From Neorhizobium sp. UBA3556 (GTDB taxonomy: Bacteria > Pseudomonadota > Alphaproteobacteria > Rhizobiales > Rhizobiaceae): DNA of 64,000 nt. The notes under the pieces are model-generated. The model was not told the DNA's origin, did no database searches, and was given only the letters and a program-made list of their open reading frames with translations. The position numbers and the translations under genes were made by a program. Below, piece by piece: positions 57,896 to 64,000 of this stretch. The stretch is taken from the NCBI GenBank assembly GCA_002376235.1, contig DFNX01000006.1:1-64000 (forward strand), read 5' to 3'. Position 1 is the first letter of the stretch; each line of letters opens with the position of its first letter.

Positions 57896-58570
57896 TCAGT
57901 GGCCGAACGGCCGCCGACCTGCTTTCAAGCTTTCGGAGCTGCCCTGATTATGCAAGGCCGCGGCTTTGCGCGCAACGTCCCTTAGGTCAACCACCCTGCG
58001 ATCGGCATCAATACGCAACGGCTGTTTCAGGTCTTGAGACTGCGCTCCCTGGTCGTCGGATTGCGAAATCTCGATTTTCGTGATCGTCCATTCGGGGAGA
58101 GCGATGATGAAGTTGGCAACCGGCCCGACCGTTCCACTATCTGTCAGAATGTCGTAGCTTGTCACATGACTGATGGAGCGGAGATTGCGATCTCCTGTCG
58201 GCCATGAATGCATTCGAACGAATGGTGGCATGCCCAAGGGAGCGATGCGGAAGGGTAAGATACCGGATTCTACTTTCGCCTCCCGCAGGCGCTGCAAAGA
58301 TACCGGAAGATCGTCTTCAAGCGGCCGAGCTTTCCTGAAGTCGTCGATTGTTAACCAGGTCTCCCAAATCCGGGGGGCCGTTTCCGACCGAATGAGGTTT
58401 TGGGGCATTACGAGAACTTGCTCTTCGCTCAGCCATGACCCCGTGCGCATCACGACCCATCTGATGGCGAGGGACTGATCATCGAACAGAATGTCACTGA
58501 CAGTGCCGGCATCTCCATCGGCAGCCCTGATCGGGGATCCGAGCAGATCAGTCGCTTTCAGCCCCGTCAT
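57896..58570 (-). CDS. PRC-barrel domain protein (two barrels)
   Basis: This 224-residue cytoplasmic protein has two PRC-barrel-like parts. The first is in MTGLKATDLLGSPIRAADGDAGTVSDILFDDQSLAIRWVVMRTG; the second is in HVTSYDILTDSGTVGPVANFIIALPEWTITKIEI. The PRC-barrel fold serves as a surface for protein or RNA contacts in stress and photosynthesis proteins. It overlaps by 4 bases (ATGA) with the small exported protein gene upstream and shares its operon with the PRC-barrel protein encoded at 58906. Function unknown; stress association is inferred from context. Confidence 0.75.
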   Translation of the reverse strand: MTGLKATDLLGSPIRAADGDAGTVSDILFDDQSLAIRWVVMRTGSWLSEEQVLVMPQNLIRSETAPRIWETWLTIDDFRKARPLEDDLPVSLQRLREAKVESGILPFRIAPLGMPPFVRMHSWPTGDRNLRSISHVTSYDILTDSGTVGPVANFIIALPEWTITKIEISQSDDQGAQSQDLKQPLRIDADRRVVDLRDVARKAAALHNQGSSESLKAGRRPFGH

Positions 58571-58848
58571 CGATTCTGCTCCGGCTTGATAACCGGCGTG
58601 CGGCCGACGGATGGGGCCGGCTCAACCATTTCCTGGTCGCCGACCTGAGGCGGAACGATCACGCTATCGCATTTGGCAAGAACCTCGCTTTTGGTTTCCG
58701 TCTTATCACCCTCTTTCCCGGCAAGCTGGTCGTGTTTGCAGGCCTTAGAAATCGATTGATCCTGGGCCGCTGCAACGTGAGGCCCCAGAGCAAGCGAGGC
58801 ACCGAGAAAGATGGCGGATCGCACGAATGAGTTGGAAATATTTGACAT
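58567..58848 (-). CDS. Small exported hypothetical protein
   Basis: This 93-residue protein starts MSNISNSFVRSAIFLGASLALGPHVAAA, a clear signal peptide. The mature part is polar, with two Cys (SKACKHD, LAKCDS) and a Pro-rich end (PAPSVGRTPVIKPEQNR). GGAGGAGATC precedes the start at 58848. It lies between two PRC-barrel genes in one minus-strand operon. No family recognised. Confidence 0.6.
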   Translation of the reverse strand: MSNISNSFVRSAIFLGASLALGPHVAAAQDQSISKACKHDQLAGKEGDKTETKSEVLAKCDSVIVPPQVGDQEMVEPAPSVGRTPVIKPEQNR

Positions 58849-58905
58849 GATCTCCTCCAACTCCCCTTCGCGCCATGGCGCGAAGGGGAGAGCAACATGA
58901 AACGG

Positions 58906-59604
58906 CTACTGCTTCGGCGTAGCTTCCACACCTTCGAAGGCGGGGGCATCTTCCAGCTGCTGGCGCGTGACATTGAGCACGATGCGCTCCGGCAAGCCGT
59001 CCTCACCGATCTTGATGTCGTCAGCGCTTGCCGTTTCTCCAGCGACAGGCACCTGGGCTGGCGGAACCGTCGTGCCACCAGGCGCCGGCGTGGTTGCGGC
59101 CGGGGCGCTTGTCGTGTTGCCAGCAGTCGTAGACGCCGTTGTTTCCGATGAGACGGCCGCGCTTGCCGCATCCGCCTGCTGCTGGTCAGCGCCCGGGCCG
59201 AGCTGAAGCGCGCTCATGTCGACTGCCACATTCTTCTCACCGATCCCCAGAAAACCACCTACACCGATGATAACGGCGTTGATGCTGCCGTCCTGGCTGA
59301 CGAGGACGTCATTGATCTGGCCGATGCTTTCGTTCTCCGCTCCGTAAACGGCTTTGCCTTCAAGGTCGGTCACACGCCAAGCGCCCGTTTCCGGCACAGT
59401 GATGAACGGTCCTGCCGTCTCGGCGCTCTGGTCACTCGCCATCTCCATCGGCTTTTGATCCGACATGCCACCGGTCGCCTTGTTCTGGTTGGTCGCAGCA
59501 GGCGCCTCGGTCGCGGGAGCGGGTGTTGTCGCGCTCGTCTGAGCGAGGGCGGCGGCTGGAATGGCCGCAGAAAGGGCGAGGGCGGAAAGCGTAAGCTTTT
59601 TCAT
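58906..59604 (-). CDS. Exported PRC-barrel domain protein
   Basis: This protein of about 232 residues has a signal peptide (MKKLTLSALALSAAIPAAALAQ). An Ala/Thr/Pro-rich linker is followed by a PRC-barrel domain (WRVTDLEGKAVYGAENESIGQINDVLVSQDGSINAVIIGVGGFLGIGEKNVAVDMSALQL). A second Ala/Thr/Pro-rich linker leads to a short conserved C-terminus (RIVLNVTRQQLEDAPAFEG). This layout is widespread in rhizobia. The start at 59604 follows GGAGGCATCTC; a longer frame to 59880 was rejected because it crosses the promoter and operator. Transcription probably begins from the region containing the MarR-type operator at 59737-59751. Confidence 0.8.
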   Translation of the reverse strand: MKKLTLSALALSAAIPAAALAQTSATTPAPATEAPAATNQNKATGGMSDQKPMEMASDQSAETAGPFITVPETGAWRVTDLEGKAVYGAENESIGQINDVLVSQDGSINAVIIGVGGFLGIGEKNVAVDMSALQLGPGADQQQADAASAAVSSETTASTTAGNTTSAPAATTPAPGGTTVPPAQVPVAGETASADDIKIGEDGLPERIVLNVTRQQLEDAPAFEGVEATPKQ

Positions 59605-59736
59605 AGAGATGCCTCCAAATTTGTTGTTGGTCACGTAAGAGCAACAACGTTGAAGCGGCATCGTTCCAAAATTCTTGGCACAACTCATTGTGACCGAATT
59701 GTGTCCGAAATCCATGGTGCTTCGATAGCGAATTGT

Positions 59737-59751
59737 ATCACGGCATGATAT
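59737..59751 (+). promoter_or_regulatory. MarR-type operator, copy 2
   Basis: ATCACGGCATGATAT, the exact reverse complement of the core of copy 1 (ATCATGCCGTGAT). It sits between two divergent genes, the PRC-barrel operon (start 59604) and the membrane protein gene (start 59778, 27 bases away). Confidence 0.7.
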
Positions 59752-59777
59752 TAATGCGCGATTGTGAGGAGGCCGGA

Positions 59778-60209
59778 ATGATCGTTTTCTCGACAAGCTC
59801 GACGCGCTTGGCTGTGGCCGTGAAGACAGCCGCGAGGGCGCTCGATGATGCCTATGGATGGCTCGTTCTATGGTTGCCACTCGTGCCGGTCATCCTGATC
59901 GGCGGCGCAGTCGTCGTCGCAGGTTTCGACGCCACCGCCAGTTCATTCGGCTTTCGCTTCCTGGCTGGGATAGTGGTTGCTGGAAATTGCTTCATCGTCA
60001 CATTCGGTGGCTTCTTCAGCACTCTGTTTTTTGCGGGCCTTACCTGGAAGCTATCGAGCAAATCCTCCGAGGCTCGTGAGCAGCCCTTCGAACGGCAAGG
60101 CGAGATCGGAGCACTGTTCTGGGTAACTGGATTGATTGTGACAGCGTTATGGGCGGTGCCCTTTGCACTGACCGTCAATCAGTTGGCTGTGTGCATCCGG
60201 AATATGTAA
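59778..60209 (+). CDS. Small membrane protein
   Basis: This 143-residue protein has hydrophobic segments at LVLWLPLVPVILIGGAVVVAGF, FLAGIVVAGNCFIVTFGGFFSTLFFAGL and ALFWVTGLIVTALWAVPFALTV. No signal peptide cleavage site is seen. The ATG at 59778 follows GAGGAGGCC (59767-59775); the longer frame to 59733 crosses the operator and was rejected. Function unknown. The operator 27 bases upstream places it under the same regulator as the PRC-barrel operon. Confidence 0.6.
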   Translation: MIVFSTSSTRLAVAVKTAARALDDAYGWLVLWLPLVPVILIGGAVVVAGFDATASSFGFRFLAGIVVAGNCFIVTFGGFFSTLFFAGLTWKLSSKSSEAREQPFERQGEIGALFWVTGLIVTALWAVPFALTVNQLAVCIRNM

Positions 60210-60239
60210 CAGGTAAACGAGTAGAGGCCATTCTCGCGG

Positions 60240-60686
60240 CTAGGCGAGTTCGCGAAGGTCGCTGAGCTTGCCGAGTGACTCCACCAATAGCGCCTGATTT
60301 TCCAGTAGGCCCTTCACGTGAATTCGTGCCAAGTCCTGTAGCAGGCGGCGGCCATCCGGCGTCAGCTCTATAAGAATGCTGCGCTTGTCGGTTTGGGATG
60401 GCTTGCGCTCGACAAGTCCGGCGGTCGCGAGACGGTCGACCAATTGTACTGCGCCGTGGGCTCGCATCAGCATCTGTTCCGAAAGCTCGCGCATTCTGAT
60501 CTGGCCACCGGGCGCCGTCCTGATGACTAGCATTGCCTGGTACTGTTGTGACGTCACATCCGCTTGTGCGAGTGCAGCTCCGCTGAGTGACAAAAATCGG
60601 CGCATCGCAAGACGAAACCCGGCAAGCCCATCGTAAAGGGCAGACGGCAGATCTGTTTCCTGGATTATCTCTTCTACGACCGCCAT
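60240..60686 (-). CDS. MarR-family regulator of the stress block
   Basis: This 148-residue MarR protein has DNA-binding core SQQYQAMLVIRTAPGGQIRMRELSEQMLMRAHGAVQLVDRLATAGLVERKPSQTDKRSILIELTPDGRRLL, with the wing around QTDKRS. The start at 60686 (MAVVEEI) has AAAGGA 6 to 12 bases upstream, better than the M at 60701. The operator at 60705-60719 overlaps its own promoter, and two matching sites elsewhere suggest it controls at least three units. Effector not known. Confidence 0.85.
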   Translation of the reverse strand: MAVVEEIIQETDLPSALYDGLAGFRLAMRRFLSLSGAALAQADVTSQQYQAMLVIRTAPGGQIRMRELSEQMLMRAHGAVQLVDRLATAGLVERKPSQTDKRSILIELTPDGRRLLQDLARIHVKGLLENQALLVESLGKLSDLRELA

Positions 60687-60704
60687 CAATAATCCTTTCA
60701 ATAT

Positions 60705-60719
60705 GTCATGCCGTGATAT
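60705..60719 (+). promoter_or_regulatory. MarR-type operator, copy 3 (autoregulation)
   Basis: GTCATGCCGTGATAT, one mismatch from copies 1 and 2, directly in front of the marR start (19 bases) and between it and the gene at 60866. Confidence 0.72.
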
Positions 60720-60865
60720 ATTGTTCTCCAGTCCGCACTGAGAGGACTGTTCGCGTGCGCGCGACGAACGGGTTGGATATAAGTCGCAAGGCTTAACGCC
60801 GCTGCAGCGCGCGCAAACTTTAAGCCTTCATATTGGCGATAAAAAGAGGGAACATCTCCGTCGGG

Positions 60866-61171
60866 ATGAGAGAACGTCTATCATCGAAATGCGAAGACGC
60901 CGTCATCCAAGCGGCACAAGCGGGCGTGTCGGTCGATGAAATGGCCGGAGGGCTTGGACTGTCTGTCGCGGAGTTCTCGCGGTACACCGGACTTGGAATT
61001 ATCAAAATCAGGGTGGCGGAAGCGAAAGGCGATAACGGCGTCTCGGAGGTCGCCGTTCAGCTTGGCAATAAAGTGCTGATCGCGCTTTGTCGGCCCGGTC
61101 CTGCATCGGTCGAGTACGAGATTCGATTTCTGCGCGGCAAACTTTCGTCTGAACGAATTACAGGCCGTTGA
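60866..61171 (+). CDS. Small hypothetical protein
   Basis: This 101-residue frame starts MRERLSSKCEDAVIQAAQAGVSVDEMAGGLGLSVAEFSRYTGLGIIKIRVAEAKG. It has a helix-turn-helix-like segment (VSVDEMAGGLGLSVAEFSRYTG) but no recognised family. A TTG start at 60833 adds 11 residues (MAIKRGNISVG) without a ribosome site. It is divergent from the marR gene with the MarR-type site between them. Confidence 0.45.
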   Translation: MRERLSSKCEDAVIQAAQAGVSVDEMAGGLGLSVAEFSRYTGLGIIKIRVAEAKGDNGVSEVAVQLGNKVLIALCRPGPASVEYEIRFLRGKLSSERITGR

Positions 61172-61231
61172 ATGGCGATGCGCTCGGATGCAAAGACCTT
61201 GACGGGGTCGGATTGTTTTGTTGCCGTCGTC

Positions 61232-61259
61232 ATCTATCTCCCATGAAAAGGAGATAGAT
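61232..61259 (+). promoter_or_regulatory. Stem-loop hiding the DUF2254 ribosome site
   Basis: ATCTATCTCC (61232-61241) pairs perfectly with GGAGATAGAT (61250-61259) across an 8-base loop. The right arm contains the AAGGAG ribosome site (61248-61253), and the ATG is at 61262. A 10-bp, AU-containing stem at this position suits heat- or protein-controlled translation. Confidence 0.6.
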
Positions 61260-61261
61260 AT

Positions 61262-62515
61262 ATGAGCTCGAAACTGATTTGGCAGATCTCGCTGCTGGCC
61301 CGCCAGATCTGGTTCCGAGCCACTCTCTTTTGTATAGCTGCAATCGCAACCGCCCTGATGGCAATCCTTATTTCTCCCTACCTTCCGGCAAATCTATCAA
61401 CCCGGATCGGAGCAGATTCGGTTGATCGCATCCTCGGGATCATCGCGTCGAGCATGCTGACGGTCACGACCTTTTCACTGAGTACCATGGTCTCGGCGTT
61501 CTCTGCGGCAACCAGCAACGTGACGCCGAGAGCAACACGCCTCGTCATGGAAGACAGCACGACCCAGAATGTATTGGCGACCTTTATCGGCTCGTTTCTC
61601 TTCAGCCTGGTCGGCATCATCGCGCTGACCACGGGCGCCTACGGCGAGCAGGGCAGGGTCGTGTTATTTGTCGTAACGATTGGTGTGATCGCGCTGATCG
61701 TCATCACATTGCTTCGCTGGATCGACCATCTGTCTCGGCTCGGCCGCGTGACGGAGACAACAAGACGCGTTGAACAGGCAACGATTGACGCAATCGAGAA
61801 ATGGCAAGCAGCGCCCAATCTGGGAGGCAAAGCCTTGCCCAAGGATACCGCGACGCCAAAAGACAGTGGGAAATTGGTCCAGAGTGACAAGGTAGGGTAT
61901 GTCCAGCATGTCGATAGCGGTGCTCTGGCGGCCATTGCTGACGACATCGCCATGGACATTTGCGTCTCTGCTATACCGGGAACGGTTGTCGGACCGGGTC
62001 GCACAATTGCTTGGGCGACAAAAGGCATCGATGACGAGGTTCGTGCGAAAATTCTGGGATGTTTCGCGATTGACGATACGAGGTCGTTCGACCAGGATCC
62101 TCGCTTCGGTGCTTCCGTTCTGACAGAGATTGCATCGCGCGCGCTTTCGCCTGCTGTCAACGATCCCGGAACCGCGATCGATGTCCTGTCCCGAACCTTC
62201 CGTGTTCTTGTCGCGTGGCGAGACGCGGCTGCCCGGCAACAAGGTGCGGTGCTTTATCCTGCCCTCCATGTTGCAAGCATCGAGGTTTCGGACCTGTTCG
62301 ATGATCTTTATACGCCGATTGCCAGAGACGGCGCAGGTCTCATCGAGGTGGGGCTTCGCCTGCAGAAGACGCTAGCTCTGGCAGCAGATCTCGGTGTTGA
62401 ATATCGGCGGAATGCCAAACGGCATTCTCAGGAAGCGCTCGATCGAGCAGACAAAGCATTGCACATTGATGTCGACCGCAAACGGCTGAAAGATGCGTCT
62501 CTCTTCGCCAAATAG
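61262..62515 (+). CDS. DUF2254 membrane protein
   Basis: This 417-residue protein has two N-terminal membrane segments (RATLFCIAAIATALMAILISPYL and IIASSMLTVTTFSLSTMVSAFSAATSNVTPRA) and two more (VLATFIGSFLFSLVGIIALTTGAYG, VVLFVVTIGVIALIVITLLRWIDHLSRLG). A cytoplasmic C-terminal half contains LTEIASRALSPAVNDPGTAIDVLSR, typical of DUF2254. The family is of unknown function, often found in stress loci. The start region is covered by a perfect 10-bp stem-loop, so translation is probably conditional. It is the last intact gene of the block. Confidence 0.8.
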   Translation: MSSKLIWQISLLARQIWFRATLFCIAAIATALMAILISPYLPANLSTRIGADSVDRILGIIASSMLTVTTFSLSTMVSAFSAATSNVTPRATRLVMEDSTTQNVLATFIGSFLFSLVGIIALTTGAYGEQGRVVLFVVTIGVIALIVITLLRWIDHLSRLGRVTETTRRVEQATIDAIEKWQAAPNLGGKALPKDTATPKDSGKLVQSDKVGYVQHVDSGALAAIADDIAMDICVSAIPGTVVGPGRTIAWATKGIDDEVRAKILGCFAIDDTRSFDQDPRFGASVLTEIASRALSPAVNDPGTAIDVLSRTFRVLVAWRDAAARQQGAVLYPALHVASIEVSDLFDDLYTPIARDGAGLIEVGLRLQKTLALAADLGVEYRRNAKRHSQEALDRADKALHIDVDRKRLKDASLFAK

Positions 62516-62679
62516 TACGATCGGTTTGCATTTAACGTGTCGAGGGCGTCCGTTTGAAAGAGGTCCCTTGCCAATGGTGATCCATCTCAATGACTTGGAC
62601 GCCGCCTTCGCGGGTGTCGACGGTTCAGATCTCGTCAAGATCCTAACGCCGAACAGTCTTTGTGGTTTTGCTTCCGCTG

Positions 62680-63210
62680 TCATTGATCGTTAACATGGCA
62701 AGCCGCGAGATGTCCCGGCGCGACCTGCTTCTTCACAGGCGCTTCCATGCGACAGCGATCCATCGCAAATGCGCAGCGGGGATGGAAGTGGCAGCCCTTC
62801 GGCGGGTTGAGCGGGCTCGGCAGTTCGCCATCCGACGGCGTTAAGCGCCGCTTTCCAGGCTCAATGCGCGGGACCTCCGAGAGGAGAGTCTGCGTATAGG
62901 GGTGATTGGCCCGCTTGAAGATTTCCTCGACAGCCGCCTCTTCCACGATCCTCCCGAGATACATGATGGCAACGCGGTCGGAGATGTGCTCGACGACGCC
63001 CAGATCGTGGCAGACGAACAAGTAGGTGAGATCCAGCTCGTCGCGCAGCTCCATGAACAGGTTGATGACCTGTGCCTGTATGGACACATCAAGTGCCGCG
63101 ACGCTTTCTTCACAAACGAGGAATTTCGGCTGAACGGCAAGCGCGCGTGCAATGTTGACACGCTGACGCTTTCCGCCGGAAAACTGATGCGGATAACGTT
63201 TCTTCGTTCT
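62680..63210 (-). pseudogene. Peptide ABC transporter ATPase (DppF/OppF type), truncated
   Basis: From about 63210 the minus strand reads RYPHQFSGGKRQRVNIARALAVQPKFLVCEESVAALDVSIQAQV, VCHDLGVVEHISDRVAIMYLGRIVEE and HPYTQTLLSEVPRIEPGKRR, ending in the oligopeptide/dipeptide C-terminal zinc-type motif GCHFHPRCAFAMDRC. Walker A and the Q-loop are absent: sequence upstream of RYPH is unrelated. Key residues have also changed: the signature SGGQ is SGGK, and the Walker B DEP is EES. The open frame continues to 63444 but codes nothing familiar there. Non-functional. Confidence 0.85.
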
Positions 63211-63444
63211 CGGGAACAGGCGGATGATTTTGTCGGGGTGCCGGCCGAATGTATCGGGCGCGTCAATCTCGATAGACAGCCGACATATGTGATGACGATC
63301 GAGAATTTCTCGTCCTTTGTCCGCTATGTCCGTGAGGTGGCGCAAGTTCACGGCCGCATTACGTAAAACGGGCGGATGTAAATGGGCTGACTTGATTGCA
63401 ACTCCAGTAAAGTAAGCATCAAAAAAGTGCTTCGCCCGGTTCAT

Positions 63445-63999
63445 TCAGTCGCTGCTATCGCGGACGACAAGCTCGGGCGTGATCGTGATATGGTTGGTGC
63501 AGCGGCCGTCCAGCAGATCCAGAACCAGCCTTCCGGTTTGTTCTCCGATCTGCCTTGCCCCAACATTGATCGTTGTCAGCGACGGTACGCTGATGCCTCC
63601 GATTTCATAGTCGCCAAAACCTCCTATGGCGATGCGGCCCGGGACCTGAACGCCAAGACGTTGGCACTCGGTCAGAGCGCCAAAGGCTGAAAGGTCGGAT
63701 ACGCAGATCACGGCATCGGTGTCGGGATATTGATGAAGCAGTCGAGCCATTGCGTTTGCACCTTCCCGCATGGAGATCGGTGGGGCGCCGGCATCAATGA
63801 GGCGGGAAGCATCAAGTCCATGGTCATGCAGAGCCTGGATGAAGCCGAGGCGGCGATCGCTACCACGCGCATCACGGCTCGTTTCACCGCCGACGAAAGC
63901 AATCCGGCGATAGCCCGCAGCAACGAAATGATCGACCATGCCCCGCACAGCGTCCGCATTGGAAAAGCCGACGAAATATCCTATCGGGTCGGCCGGCAC
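63445..63999 (-). CDS. LacI-family regulator, C-terminal part (cut by window edge)
   Basis: About 184 residues of a LacI/GntR-like sensor domain are seen: YFVGFSNADAVRGMVDHFVAAGYRRIAFVGGE, DTDAVICVSDLSAFGALTECQRLGVQVPGRIAIGGFGDYEIGGISVPSLTTI and LDLLDGRCTNHITITPELVVRDSSD, ending at 63445. The N-terminal HTH lies beyond the window. The F-G-D-Y-E-I-G segment resembles the gluconate-type (GntR) subgroup. The frame is intact as far as seen. Confidence 0.8.
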   Translation of the reverse strand: MPADPIGYFVGFSNADAVRGMVDHFVAAGYRRIAFVGGETSRDARGSDRRLGFIQALHDHGLDASRLIDAGAPPISMREGANAMARLLHQYPDTDAVICVSDLSAFGALTECQRLGVQVPGRIAIGGFGDYEIGGISVPSLTTINVGARQIGEQTGRLVLDLLDGRCTNHITITPELVVRDSSD

Positions 64000-64000
64000 A

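Overview
The window looks like an accessory replicon (megaplasmid or chromid) of a Rhizobiaceae-type alphaproteobacterium of the Rhizobium/Agrobacterium/Sinorhizobium kind. The reasons are the many high-affinity ABC uptake operons with LacI, ROK, LysR and MarR regulators, the ECF-sigma/NrsF pair, a BA14K-type secreted protein, the ehu-type transporter and several IS remnants. No rRNA, tRNA, CRISPR array or replication origin was recognised.

Layout. 1-9043: a phosphonate-use cassette (phnCDE transporter, LysR regulator, Fe-alcohol dehydrogenase, HpnW-type FAD oxidoreductase, phnX) lying between two inverted IS6-family copies, with a membrane-protein pseudogene inside. 9117-17464: an arylsulfatase cluster (intact Tat-exported sulfatase, outer-membrane MetA/SphA-like protein, two DUF1254/DUF1214 periplasmic proteins, and a second sulfatase broken by a stop and two frameshifts). 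18027-24779: a sugar ABC operon that also encodes a phosphodiester glycosidase and a ROK regulator. 24779-25367: IS5-type and HD-GYP fragments. 25399-29506: an ECF sigma/NrsF regulon with an MxKDx repeat protein, a cytochrome b and a molybdopterin oxidoreductase. 29566-30814: an IS3-family element with a stop in orfA. 30919-36793: alpha-L-rhamnosidase, MFS transporter and LacI regulator. 37371-44286: LacI, FAD-dependent oxidoreductase and a complete sugar ABC transporter behind tandem operators. 44580-46119: decayed SDR and enolase-superfamily genes. 46122-47872: BA14K-like protein and a SPOR-domain D-Ala-D-Ala carboxypeptidase. 48265-52248: MarR regulator and an ehuBCDA-like transporter. 52289-62515: a stress and envelope block (MscS channel, BCCT transporter, PRC-barrel proteins, MarR regulator, DUF2254 protein). 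62680-64000: a truncated peptide-ABC ATPase and the C-terminal part of another LacI regulator.

How the genes work together. The phn cassette can import a phosphonate, convert an aminoethylphosphonate to phosphonoacetaldehyde with an FAD enzyme in place of the usual PhnW transaminase, and release phosphate with PhnX. The sulfatase cluster probably desulfates an organosulfate in the periplasm. Three ABC systems and one MFS system scavenge plant or microbial glycosides. The right-hand third concerns osmotic and envelope stress. There a 15-bp palindrome occurs three times, twice next to or near a MarR gene, which suggests a small regulon that has not been described as far as I can tell. Other regulatory structure read directly from the sequence: paired phn palindromes, a 16-bp motif in front of three sulfatase-cluster transcription units, paired ECF promoters, and two stem-loops that cover ribosome binding sites.
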